Positions 13,051 through 24,640 of a stretch of DNA of 64,000 nt are shown piece by piece. Source of the stretch: Theocolax elegans (lineage: Eukaryota; Arthropoda; Insecta; Hymenoptera; Cerocephalidae); contig CM047425.1 in the NCBI GenBank assembly GCA_026168455.1, forward strand, positions 96,475,580-96,539,579, given 5' to 3'. Within the stretch, counting starts at the first letter, position 1; each line of letters opens with the position of its first letter. Position numbers and translations under genes: made by a program. The notes under the pieces are model-generated. The model was not told the DNA's origin. It saw only the letters and a list, made by a program, of their open reading frames with translations, and ran no database searches.

Positions 13051-13410
13051 TATATTATTTAGAGGAGGCAAGTTGAAGCAAGGGGATACATCCATCGACG
13101 GACAGATAGACGTCGAAAAAAGGGATAGGTACGTAGCCGCGGATATCAAGAGACCGCGAACTGCATTCCAGGTCCCTAAAACAGGGGGCTGTCGATGGAC
13201 TGGACACCAATTCGATCAGCCCCTAAAAATTCGATACTGAGAATCGGCAACCTATCGTCTTCTCTTTCGAACGCAGGAGTACGACTTTTTTCCGCGAGCT
13301 TCCGATTAATTGTCGCGAGGACGCTGATTGATCGACCGCGGGTCTTTGAATCCAAATGTGTATGGCTTTTATTCTTTTCGATTATGGTGATTGGTACATA
13401 TACCTGAAAT
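13051..13410. other. GC-richer island
   Basis: A moderately GC- and CpG-rich block with a 70-codon plus-strand frame (13195-13407) that shows no recognisable domain. It is likely non-coding. Confidence 0.25.
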
Positions 13411-15110
13411 CGTACAAATCGAGAGATAACTGATTCAAATATCTTTTATTTTTGCCTTGAATTAAACTAAAATATAACGTCAATCTTCGTATTACGTCTC
13501 CTTATGTAAATGAATATGTCGAATTGACTTATCATCGTATGCAGTCGTTCTTGGTGTTTTATTACCAAGTTATACTATAAAATTATGTTTAGGTAAATAA
13601 TACCCTCGTGGAATTTCGAGAGTTAGGTGCAGAAAATAAGCAAACGCTAAGCCCTCAAAAGCTTTACTCAAATTCTTGAATATTCGCTTTCGGAGGCCAT
13701 AAATTATCCAATTAGAAAACATTTAAAATTTGTTTCGAAGTTTCAAATAAAAAAGGTACTTTTCGTTCTCACATATTTCAATTTTTGGGCCAGACTAAAA
13801 TTTTAATTTTTTTTTTCGATATATGTAGTAAAAAACAAAAGAAGTAAGCCATTACAATATATACACATGTATATGTAATTCTACTATATATTACATCGGT
13901 AAAACCTTTTAACGAAGAAAGTAACATTATTCAAACAAAAAAGTAAAATACGTTAAAAAAATATATGTTTACGAAGTACAAATTCGATTGACAGCGATTT
14001 AGATAACAGCAAGACTAAACAATTGATTGAATAACAGTGCAAATGGCTTGACGTATAAAAAAATTACGTTAAACACGAAAAACAACACGCAAGTATTAGA
14101 TATAGAAAAATGGGATTACAAAAATTAAAAATTTATACTACAAGTTTGATAATTAAATGACACGTACACATTTAGCGGAAAGTAAATGTATATATACCGG
14201 AGAAGAAATGTTAAAACTTTTTTTCGAAATATAATTTGACGTTGAACTGTATAACAATCATTACATAAGTGCGTATATTTATATTTTTTGGAAATTCACC
14301 TGTTGTACGTGTAAGACGAGACTATTAGCCAAAAACGAGTATACATACATACATAATACGTCTCGAAATAGAAAATCGGACGTTCAGCAATTTTTGACAC
14401 GTGTCGAAGCTACATAAACGATATTTTACATTTTCGATATATAGTAAAGTCCATTAGTAGCACGATCTGCAAGTTATATACTCTACTCGTGTAAATGTGC
14501 GGCGCCCGCAAGACGATAAACGTGACACGGCGCCGAGTTGTCCCGTTTACGCAAATCGTAGTAAGTTACATACTACGTACTTTATCGCAATTATCCTCTC
14601 GAGTCATGCGCTATGAATTCTTCTAACTCCTTTCCTTGGTCATATTTATGGTATATATAAATGTGCGTCTGTTTCTTTTTTATTGATAACAAAATTGCAA
14701 GAATTTACTGATTAAAGGTGCAAATTTGATCTGATATAACAAATCGCAACCCAGGAGTCGTTTTCTTTATATTACTGCAATGTACTTTAATATTTGCTGT
14801 TATCTCGGGGTTTTTCAGAAACCGCACATATGTATATACATATAGGTATATCGGTGAAATACATATAGTTATATAGATTATAGTTATGTTCTCATTTATA
14901 TTTGTTCGAGCTGGTTCTTCTATCCTCACTTACACACTTTCTAATCTTTACTATTGTACTATTTTGTTTACTAGAATGAATATTGATATCTGAGAATAGT
15001 AAGTTTATCTTAAGACCTAGAAAAATTAATAACAATCGTATACAGAATTGTTTACATAATTATACTTTTTTTCAATTTTTTATTAATTAACAATAGAACT
15101 GCTATTTATA
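13411..15110. other. AT-rich non-coding stretch
   Basis: AT-rich, with a CpG-richer patch at about 14480-14640. No recognisable features. Confidence 0.55.
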
Positions 15111-15500
15111 ATTGTACCACAAGGCTTGGTATACCGAAGGTCAATATATACAAAGGTTTTTGATAGAACCAAGAATGATATGCGAATTTTGGTCGCGCGC
15201 GAGATACGAGTGGCGCCGCGGCCTTCGGTTTCACGCGCCACTCATTATGTATGTGGGTATATATATATATACATATACCCATCGGACTATTCCCAGGATA
15301 CACATAACGTTTTCGGTCGCGGACCCTCCTAACCCTCGAGGAACTGACCAGCTCGCATAATTCTACGCGGTTCGCAGTTAAAGGCCCCGATATATATATA
15401 TACAAGATTCTTCTCTTTCTTTCTTCGGCCGATCTTACCTCGAGGGTTGCGCATATAATTCTCTATTTCGACGCGTGAATCAGTCTTTCCTGGGAGATAT
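15111..15500. other. CpG-rich island with a TA-rich inverted repeat
   Basis: A CpG-rich block with mutually overlapping open frames on both strands and no domain. An inverted repeat at 15255-15280 has arms 'gggtatata' and 'tataccc' around a TA core. A minus-strand splice-donor-like 'cgaggtaagatc' lies at about 15433-15444, but no exon could be supported. Confidence 0.25.
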
Positions 15501-16640
15501 TGCCAAATACAGCCAGATTCTTTTGGATCCTTGGGTACGCCCTATGTGTGAAACCCGTGACGAGTTATACGTTAACACGATACTTTACCAAAATTATCAC
15601 ATTTTCATATATCGGGTATTTTTATGTATACTCTTTCAATCTGTAATCTGTGTAATATCTAATTTTATTTAATTATATTTCAACGTTAAGTGCATACTTG
15701 CGAGATAAAAAATATTATTTTGGTATACATACAATGCTAGTAATTAATTGGTTAACAAACGACTAAATACACATATAAATATATATAGCAACATAAATTA
15801 TCTTAATTTTTCATGCTTATAAATTTATTTAATATAATATATATTAGCGAAGTTGATTATTGCACTCGTTCATTTCGTTTATTTAACTCTTTTTCCTTTC
15901 TTCCAAATGTACGTCACTTATCCACTTTCTCTTATTTTGTTGTCTTAGTTTTCATTCATTCTTTCACTATTACCTTTTTAAATTTTCATTATATTGTCGT
16001 TTTATTTTAGTAATATAATGTATGCTTCCTTCTCGCTCTCATCTTAGGTGCCATCTTTGTTTCCTCTTTTTCCACTGTGGAATATAACATTTTAAGTTGT
16101 CGGCATCGAAGAGCTTCCTAGAACTTGTATTTTCTCTTTTTCCCTTTTCTTCTCCTTCGCGATGAAGAACAAAAAGAACCGGCGCTTTCTATTAGGCTTC
16201 GCTTTTGCGATATAGCTGTTCTATAGACGCAAGAAAAATGGTTATTCTAATATTTCTACTCCTTTCTTGATTGATTGGAAGCAACACTTGTAACAAGCAA
16301 ATGGAATGAAACATTAAAAAACAAAACTATTCCTTATAAGGTAAATAAATTCTACATATTGTTAAAATAGCTGCATTAGTGATTTGTTTATAAATAAATA
16401 TAGATAGTTTTTAACTTTTTGCTACGATCTATTAAACAATAAATTAAAGAAATGGTATTGTAAAATATCCAAAATCGTAACCTCAATTACAGAAGTCGTA
16501 AAAATAGAAAATGTAATTTCGTAGGTAGAAAGCAAGATATTACAGGTAGTTCAAGGATGTTCTAAGACACCCTTAACTTTTTCTGTAGGTTAATATGTAT
16601 CCCGTTAAAAAGGCAAATGGAAGGTATAAAGCTAAATCAA
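15501..16640. other. AT-rich non-coding stretch
   Basis: AT-rich and pyrimidine-biased in places (15880-16160). No recognisable gene. Confidence 0.5.
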
Positions 16641-16918
16641 AATGTAAAAAAAAATTTGGTCAGGAGCTCGCACGGGCGCAGAAAATGTTAATGAAGAAGA
16701 AATCGAGGAATCTATAATCCGGAGCGACACCATACTGGCCTTTAACCGAACAAGTGCCGCGGCCTTGGACTGGAACGAAGTACCAATAAAGTATCGCGTT
16801 ACCTTCGCGGCATAAAAGCAGACTCTGCAGTAGGTGAAAAAAGGATAGTACACCTGATCGAGCGCGACGCTCTGAGCTCGAAAGTTTCCTGCAAGCCACG
16901 CAGCTCTTCTCTTCCTTT
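16641..16918. other. GC-richer segment beside a CT microsatellite
   Basis: A CpG-richer block leading into the CT tract at 16919-16941. A minus-strand frame of 103 codons starts inside the GA/CT repeat, so its N-terminus is only Arg-Glu repeats. It is not persuasive as coding. Confidence 0.25.
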
Positions 16919-16941
16919 CTCTCTCTCTCTCTCTCTCTCTC
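16919..16941. repeat. (CT)n microsatellite
   Basis: A perfect CT dinucleotide tract of 23 bases. Confidence 0.95.
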
Positions 16942-16946
16942 ATTTT

Positions 16947-17063
16947 CTACTTTAGTCGTGTAATCTTTTTATCAATACCGCTGGTTGCTTCTTTCAGTTC
17001 GTCTTCTTCTTCTTCGTCTTCTTCTTCTTCGTCTTCTTCTTCTTCTTCTTCTACTTCTTCCAT
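16947..17063 (-). CDS. short acidic ORF built on a triplet repeat (38 codons), doubtful
   Basis: On the minus strand an ATG at 17061-17063, in a good context (cacgATGG), is in frame with the GAA/GAC triplet repeat and runs to a stop at 16947-16949. The product starts MEEV, continues as six Glu then Asp, then two units of four Glu plus Asp, and ends ELKEATSGIDKKITRLK. An in-frame stop lies three codons upstream of the ATG, so it is not the continuation of a longer frame. A splice-acceptor-like 'atctttgcag' lies on the same strand about 100 bases upstream. The repeat could simply be a microsatellite that happens to be open. No family is recognised. Confidence 0.15.
   Translation of the reverse strand: MEEVEEEEEEDEEEEDEEEEDELKEATSGIDKKITRLK
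17001..17060. repeat. TTC/GTC compound triplet repeat with a 15-bp period
   Basis: A trinucleotide tract in which GTC interrupts TTC at 17001, 17016 and 17031. This gives two exact 15-base higher-order units followed by a longer one, then TAC TTC TTC. Confidence 0.95.
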
Positions 17064-17984
17064 CGTGTTTCATTCACGTTTCGCTTTCGTTGTCGTTTGC
17101 TCAGAGTATACCAAGTACCGATGTTTTTCTGAATGAACCACGAACGATATAACAAGGCAGTTTAACCAAACTCTTTACTACTGCAAAGATTATGGACGTT
17201 ACAGTTTTACCTGATTATAATTTTCTATAACACGGAAATGTATTTTTCTCGGTTTCGTTTTAACTTAAGTTTTTAAATTTTGTCTAAAGATATAATTTAA
17301 AAAATATGTATCGTTTTAAGATTAAAAAATATATTCATATTTATATAGGTATACAATATTAATCATTACATTTAACTTTTATTAAAATTAAATTATTTTT
17401 AATTTATTAGTCGGTCAGGAGACAAAAATGAAGAATTCTACAATACAATGCGAACTTGGCATATTATGTGTCTAAACAAATATTACGACATATTTTCAAA
17501 TACTATACCGTTTCGTCCAATAATCATCTTTCTAAGGAATTTCTAGGGTAAACAACACGAAAACTTTGTGAATTTTTATACATTCCAATACACTACTATT
17601 ATTATAATTATTTTGTTTACATGTCAGGATAGAGTTAGAATAATCATCAATGATATACAATTCTCTCAGTACATCGATGAAATTCTTTAATTTTCTTTTT
17701 TTCCTAGTCAGAATTAGGCATTTTACATCCGCAGCTTAAGTCACATTTTACGAGTGCTGATTTATAAAATATTATTTACACTCACACTTAAACAAGAAAT
17801 TCAAAATTCAAATTGATCCGAGTTAAGTGAATTCCAGCGATCGCGTAGATTATTCGGTAGAGTTTCATCTCGTCTCGCTAAGAATTTTAAGGCTTATACA
17901 CGTACTTATACACGGGATCGACTTACATTAACCCGTCGTTTTCGTCGTACAGGCCGTTTCTTAGCGCCTGCAGCGGCAACTCAC
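17064..17984. other. AT-rich interval between the acidic ORF and the splice-bounded segment
   Basis: AT-rich DNA with no recognisable gene. If the minus-strand signals on each side are real, this would be an intron of about 0.8-0.9 kb. That is speculative. Confidence 0.3.
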
Positions 17985-18062
17985 CTGACTTATGGCTCGG
18001 ACTATTCGCGAGTCTGACTACACAGGACTGTTTGGCTCTCACACCCACGCACGCGTAACCCT
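17985..18062 (-). other. candidate internal exon (78 bp), minus strand
   Basis: On the minus strand this CpG-rich segment is preceded by an acceptor-like 'gattttgcag' and followed by a near-consensus donor 'cag|gtgagttg'. Its length is 78 bases, a multiple of three. Only one of its three frames is open, giving a peptide with GYACVGVRAKQSC and then VVRLANSPSHKS. I do not recognise the peptide. A 25-codon open frame is not statistically strong, so the case rests on the paired splice signals. It could equally be an untranslated exon or chance. Confidence 0.2.
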
Positions 18063-19130
18063 CTGCAAAATCTAAGCGTTGGGAACACGATGCCTCGGGA
18101 TATTATGAGGTTTAGCTAATTACTATGGTTTTGCTTTAGGAGATATCCAGGATGATGGTTTTATCTGTAGGTTTTATACCTAGGAAATCCGAGGTTTCTT
18201 TTGTACTATTTTATTTTCATTCCGAACCTGTGGCAAATAAATATTTTGCCATTTAATCTGTTATCAACGGAAAATAAGAGTTTTGGAATATCAAAGACTT
18301 CGAATAGACTGGTCATTTAGTAATACGCCTTATTGAATATTTTTTGTCGACAGGAAGAGAGATGCAAAAATTTCACGAACACGGTAAAATATCGCAATTA
18401 TTTTGTATTTGCATTGCCCAACTAATGTCTTATTATCCTAATTTATTCTCTATACGTAATCCTATTTTTTTCAAATTTAACTTCACGGATGTATCGCAAA
18501 AATTTAATACACTTTATCGAGAAGCAAAAAGATATATTTATTTTAGGATTTAGAGGTCATACAAAAATATAATCATTTGTCAAAAATAAATATTTGTTTA
18601 AAAATGTGTAATGTTCGATATTTATCATGACACAAAAGATTGAGACATTCTTGCTAAAATTGACATTACGATATATTTACTGAAATTATGTAATTTGTAA
18701 ACATAATATTAATTGAATAAAACATTTACATATGAAATTTTAATAGTTATTATGTACTGTTAAAATAAATATCTGCATTTTCGATATTATGCATATATGT
18801 TCATATCACTTAATTTTTAAAATGGAATAATTAATTATAGAAAAAATTACTAGTTATAATTACACAATTGGTATTAAAGAAGATCGCTTCCTTTTACTAG
18901 ATAGAAAAGTTTAAGATTTCGAAGCACCAAGAGGATTTATTTTCGAACGTTGTATAGTTTATCATACACGGTATAGGTATAAAAAAAAACTCGTCAGTGG
19001 TCTCAGCAAATAAACCGATACACATTCCGAGAATATTTAACCCAATAACCCTAGTATATCTAAGTACAAGTATAAATTCGAATCATCCTCGAACAAAACG
19101 AAACGATCCGGTATATATATATATAAGTTA
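18063..19130. other. AT-rich non-coding stretch
   Basis: AT-rich, with no gene or repeat family recognised. Confidence 0.55.
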
Positions 19131-19460
19131 AATATCTTGAACGAGTTACGCGGAACCATCGGAAGTCTATACACCCACCGCGTAGCCGGCAGATGTTTAA
19201 TTTACATGAGAAACGTTGATAACACCTGTCCGATGCGTATACGCGCGCAAGACTATCGCTTGGGTTCCGATATCGCAGGACGTGACGGTAATCGATGTAT
19301 CTACTCGCGTGTTTACACACCCTGGGCTATCGCGCGTGCGCGACTTAGTGCTGAACGGTGTTCTTTTTTTTTATTCTTTTTTTCAACGAGTTTGCATTGC
19401 ACTCGGCGTGTGGCTTATATTTGGTTTCAATGATCGGGAAGTTAATATGTCGTCGTGATA
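19131..19460. other. CpG-rich island
   Basis: A CpG-rich island with open frames of 80-98 codons on both strands and no domain in any of them. Probably non-coding. Confidence 0.25.
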
Positions 19461-20270
19461 TACGAGGGGTAACACTTTTGATTACTTCGTCAGATTTGAT
19501 GTTTACCAAGGGTGGTTGCGAGATAGTTTGATTTTAGGGATTTCATTTGAAAAAGGCTTTGTAATCCTTTTAGCGATCGGTATGAGCTAATTATGCACGT
19601 AATACCTATCTTTGTAAGTATTTTTTTTTCTTTGTATTAAACAGCTTACAAAGCTCAGTGCGTTGATGCGACTGTAAATAAATAAATGAAAAAAATCTCA
19701 GTGTTTTTATAGTAATAAACGTATAACCTTTTTTAAAAATTATATCAGTTATCGAACCAAAACAATTTAATAATTATTATTTAGCATTGTTATAGTATAG
19801 CTATGTAAGTTATAGTTACATTCGAAAAATGTTTCGATGTGTGCCCAAAATAAATACATTTTTCTATGTACATCACGTTGTTTCACTAGTTGGAAATCCC
19901 TTGTCATTACATTTTTGTTAACAATACCAATAAAATAATTTCACTGTGATTGACGGCAGCATTGCTGTCAGTCGCAGTAATTATACAGTATTAATATCCC
20001 AAAATTTATTTTATTCAAATATTATACTCTGACTAAAACTCAGTCATTGGAATATTGTTTTAGAAACTATATTTTATCGTGCAGATAGATCATATTACTG
20101 TCAAAATAGAGAAAAATTATTTTAAACTCCGAGCCAAAAATATTAAAAAATTCATCTTTTCCAATCTTAAAAATATATACGACTATAATTTAAGGTAATA
20201 TTGACAATATCGATGAAAAAGTGTATAGGTAGGATGAAAAAAAATGAAAACGGAATACATCGTAAGTTAA
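19461..20270. other. AT-rich non-coding stretch
   Basis: AT-rich, with no recognisable features. Confidence 0.55.
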
Positions 20271-20640
20271 CCCGTAGCCATAATTCGGTATAGGTATTTA
20301 AAGTTGGGTCCTTTTGCGAAAGGACCGAGCGAATGAGCGAAACCGAATAATCCGGCAAAGACAAACGTTCTTCCCCGTCTCATCTGGGCGCAAGTGGAGT
20401 CAATTCGCCGGACGCGCCGCTGAGCAAAAGGCACACTGCGTTTGTGTTTACTCGTGTTACCGGGTACGATCGACGATTTATATCGCGCGCGAAACGGAGA
20501 ACTTTTGGCGCGCGGATCTTCGCGCGTGCAGCGCCTCCGACTCGAGTGTTGGCGGGATACCTCGAAAATTCGCAGGAGAGAACTCTTTCCAAGTATAAGA
20601 GATGCTGCGACCGATACTCTTTCTCAACCATCGTTGTAGT
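20271..20640. other. CpG-rich island
   Basis: A strongly CpG-rich block with four mutually overlapping frames of 65-98 codons on both strands, typical of low-stop CpG islands. No domain or splice arrangement stands out. A regulatory or promoter role is possible. Confidence 0.25.
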
Positions 20641-20900
20641 TTTCTTATATTCTTTTTTTGTTATAACAATTACCATCGCATTGTATTACAATCAAAATTA
20701 ATAAATTTATTTATTATTAAAATTAAAGATTGCCCGTTGAATGCTTCTGTTTCGATAAAATATTTGGACTTTGCGGATTTAAACAATCTGGGAATTCATT
20801 ACTGTAAATGTATAGTTATGCAGTATATTTTAATGTGCGAGTTGATATTAAAATCCAGTATGTGCACTGTAACAATGGACCTAGCTGACAATATAGTAAC

Positions 20901-21200
20901 GTACGTGTGCGTATGTGTGTAGAAGGGTGCTCGAAGGAGGCCGTCGAGACAAATGGAAGGGTAAAAAGAGTTAAAGGGAAGACAGCGGATGGAGGAGAAA
21001 GAGGAAGAGAAGGAAAGAGAGAGGGAATTAGCGCGGCGGCGGCACACGATAGCCTCAGGGTTTATCGAGAGTGGATTACACACAGTCACACACACACACA
21101 CACACACTCGTTGCAGGTTTATGCACCTCTCTTTCTCGAAATGGTGGGCGTGCAGAAAATGCGTGCTCTTTCCACTTAGATTCGGCTCTCTCCCTCTCTC
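20901..21200. other. purine tract followed by a CA microsatellite
   Basis: A purine-rich run at about 20990-21028 (GGA, GAA and GA units) is followed by a (CA)n tract at 21087-21107. Frames through here are open on both strands only because of the simple repeats. Confidence 0.6.
21087..21107. repeat. (CA)n microsatellite
   Basis: A perfect CA tract of 21 bases. Confidence 0.95.
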
Positions 21201-22330
21201 TCAGTCTCATCGTTTTCTTTACTTTACTATCTCATTACACGCACTTCTTGTCATGTACTCCTTTAACGACTCACTATGTTCGACGTTTATGTTTCCCATC
21301 GTATTTCTTTAACGCTTTGGTACATCGATTTAAATGTTCGTTTAGATGCATCACGATTGCTCGCTCATCTATTTACTCAACGAGCGGTGGCTTAGTATAA
21401 CTTGATCAACGTTTTTTCTACACACAATGTAAAGCGAAACTGTTTTACAGAAATTATACTTTCTCGATAACCAAGCGTATGTTGTTTAGGGAACAAGTTA
21501 ATGTTTATAGTTTACAATTATACAACGAATTTATTTGCTATTTCCGTTAATTAACAAATATATTGTTTAAAAAAGCAGTATGTCTATAAGTTAATTATTA
21601 CTTCACTTATTCGAATGCTAAATATCAACATCTATAAATTTTTATTGTCTACGTTTTAAGCTGTTGCATGTGTGTACCTAATGATCTAGAATGTTTAACT
21701 AATAAAACTTATCGTAAGAGAGATCTCATGCGTCCTCGACGTTGCAGACTGAGCGCAAGACGCGGACCGCGAGAAATGAACCGCCGGATGTGTGACGTCA
21801 CGACGGCGGGAGCCCATGTTTTGACCGAGAACGTATATATAGCCTCAACATGTTTACGCGTACCGCAAATTACAAACGGGAAGATTCCCCAATTAATTAT
21901 GGAACGTGAACCTCATTCGCGATAACGCAAGATATCTCTCCGGACGAGTTCTCGTGGGCGAGAATTCGCTAAAATTTTTAGTCTCGCTTCTATATTGAAC
22001 AGTTAGAGATTTTTTTCAGAATGTGATTAGACTGGAATTGTCCACTACATCCTCTTTTTATTATATTTGGTTGGTGTCATAACCCTATAAGACTCAAGGA
22101 TAAGGTCTGATTAAAAATTTATTCAAAAATAATATCTGCATAAAAGAATTCGGTTGGTAATCCGATTCCTGCATATAATTGTAATACATTAAAAATGATT
22201 TTTTTAGTTACGCAAGTGAATTAGTAGTATTTTGAACATGAAACTATTTTTCAAACTGCCAATAATGAATAAAATACTTGCAATATACTTGAATGTAAAA
22301 GAAATAAAGATTCAAATCTTAATTATGTAC
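21201..22330. other. mostly AT-rich stretch with one CpG-rich patch
   Basis: AT-rich except for a CpG-rich patch at 21715-21970. An 85-codon plus-strand frame crosses that patch without recognisable domains. Confidence 0.45.
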
Positions 22331-22870
22331 GTTTGAAGAAAAATGTCAATCTCCACGTACCGAAAAAAAGAATAAAAGAGAGTAAACTGAAAACACACCG
22401 CATAATCTGGGAAAGAATTCACGAAACACTGGTACTTACAGAAGAGCTTACCAAAGTGACAAACAAACACCGGAAAAAAAACGAAGATAAATGTGCAGGT
22501 CCTGATCTCGAAGCCGGATATATACCAAGAAAGAATAAAAGCTCGCGAAAGAACGAGTGCGAAGGTTCCTTTGTTGAAGTTAATTTCGAAAGGTAAAAGC
22601 TCCACCTCACAGTTCTCGGGAAAGAAAGAGAGGCCTGTATGGTTCCTCGCAGTTTCGCATTATGTACAAGGCTTCCGCAGACGCGTTTTTCTAAAAGCGG
22701 AAAAATCTGTTTTCTTCGAAATTTTTGCGCTTGGGGGTCTCTCTCGCTTCGTCGAGCAAATCTTCAGTGCCGCTTCAATCCCAAGTTTTTACGCACGATT
22801 AGGTGTCAATTTGGCTCGTCTTTAAAGAGCCGCATCGGTGGTCTTTGGTTTCACTAAAAGAGATAAGACG
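22331..22870. other. GC-intermediate segment, possible unrecognised exon
   Basis: The plus strand is open from about 22273 to 22596 without a nearby ATG. The predicted peptide is Lys/Glu-rich and ordinary-looking, for example WERIHETLVLTEELTKVTNK, but matches no family I know. The opposite strand is also open for 97 codons. It could be a diverged exon or chance. Confidence 0.12.
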
Positions 22871-23980
22871 GTCGTTATGGCATGCCAGATGAATGCGATT
22901 GAATTATGGCTAGAACATTTCTCGTGCCTTTTATTAGTTCCGTCTAATTTATTAGGTTTTAAATGACTCGTATGTATAAAGAGGAGATCGATATTGCTAA
23001 TTTATTGCAACTGTGTCGCACGCGTGATGCATTTCTGTAACGAATTACTTCCAGGTGAGATCTGGATTTGATAAATTTGAAATTTCGCTATTTTCCTTTT
23101 TGTACGTTGGTTTTTGTGCGTCTCTAGTTGACGTACGTTGAGCCACCGATGGTACATTTAAAAACTATTACTTTATTTTTTTTCGAATAAAAAGTAGAAA
23201 TATTTATTATACAAAATTAATTTTTTTAACTAAAATGATAACTGTACAAAAATATTTTGAATTGAAACTCTAGAATTAGTCATCGTTTAGTCTCATACAA
23301 GCGTATACCTTATATATAAATATTATCAGTTTACCAAAATCATCGGACATCCGACTGAAAATATGAAGTATCGTAAAAAAATTTTATTTAAAACGCTCAG
23401 TCTTAAATTAGAAAATGTATAGCTTTAAATGAGTAGTGGTATGTAATATCGCAAATTTACAATTAAATTATAAACGAAAACAAACGTAACCGCATCAGTA
23501 AAATTGAAATATTGTGGATATTCTCTGTAAATTGTCAATTATCTGAGAGAGTATACAGTATCTTTACTCGGGCTGCTTTGTATTATTTTCTTCATTTAAA
23601 ATTGTAATTTCCAAACGAAAAATGTCGGATTACAAACTGACGACACGTAGATAATTTCTCATAGGGAAGATCTTTTAACAAAATTATAATATTCAAATAA
23701 GCATCAGTCCTCCTAAAGAAACGTAAACGTGAAATTATGTTAACCAAGTAACAGAAAAACACTTGTATAACCGATAGGGAGGAAATTAAAAAACAAGTAG
23801 GAAGCCACTATAGTAATTATTTACATTAGGATTATATATATATGTATGTACACCTATAAACGAAAGGTGAGAATGCAATCACATGAAAAGTGGATAACCT
23901 TGAGATTAAAGGCATACGAGCCGATTAACCGTGAATCCCAAGAGAGCGTAGTATATATAACCCGGAATTAAATAAACAAA
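22871..23980. other. AT-rich non-coding stretch
   Basis: AT-rich, with no recognisable gene. Plus-strand donor-like sites at about 23053 (caggtgaga) and 23867 (aaggtgaga) have no supported exon in front of them. Confidence 0.5.
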
Positions 23981-24345
23981 GCGAAAGATCAAAGAAGGTT
24001 CGCGAAAAAAAAGTATCGCGGACGAAATGCAACAAAGGAGCGCGCGAGTCTGCCTCCTTCAGGAGCGGAGGAAGCGCAGCAGCAGCAGCAGCAGCAGCAA
24101 CAGCAGTGGCGGCGGCAACGGCAGCAGCAGCAGACGAGAGAAAGAGAAAGAGAGAAGAGGAGGTGCAGGTACCCGCTACACCAGTCGCATCGGAATTCCC
24201 GGCTCTCTCCCTCCTTCTTATCTGAGAGCCTCTCCAGGGCCGAGAGACCCCAGACGGAGGAGCGGGGGTGGAGCGGGAGAAATACCGTCGTCTCGGGCCG
24301 GCAATTCTCAAGGCGCATCCATTGACGCCTTGGCCCGTTCATGAA
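23981..24345. other. GC-rich island with an opa-like GCA/CAG repeat
   Basis: A GC-rich block containing a GCA repeat at 24076-24133 interrupted by ACA, GTG and GCG. In the plus strand the same repeat reads as poly-Ser in one frame (105 codons from ATG 24027) and as poly-Ala in another frame that is open from about 23935 to 24222. The minus strand is also open through it. No frame has a recognisable domain. Such repeats occur in insect transcription-factor exons and 5' leaders, so an exon is possible but unproven. Confidence 0.2.
24076..24133. repeat. imperfect (GCA)n repeat
   Basis: A triplet repeat of GCA with scattered substitutions and a GGC-rich middle. Confidence 0.95.
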
Positions 24346-24539
24346 TGAAACCTCCCTCTCCTTCGTTCCTTCTCTACCTCCCTCTCTCCCTCTCTCTCTC
24401 TGTCTGTTCTTCCTTCTGAGGTCTTTCCTCGGTCCCTTTATACACCCGCGCGATTCACGAGTGCATGCCGTTCCTCCATGCATCGACCAAGAGAAAAATG
24501 CTTTACGAATCGTATCGCGTGCGCTATTTCTCTCTTCTA

Positions 24540-24540
<1 letters not shown>

Positions 24541-24619
<79 letters not shown>

Positions 24620-24620
24620 C
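24541..24620. repeat. long (CT)n microsatellite with CTTT interruptions
   Basis: Eighty bases of CT dinucleotides broken three times by an extra T. It generates three spurious Ser-Leu frames. Confidence 0.95.
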
Positions 24621-24640
24621 CTTTTATTCTTATACATATA

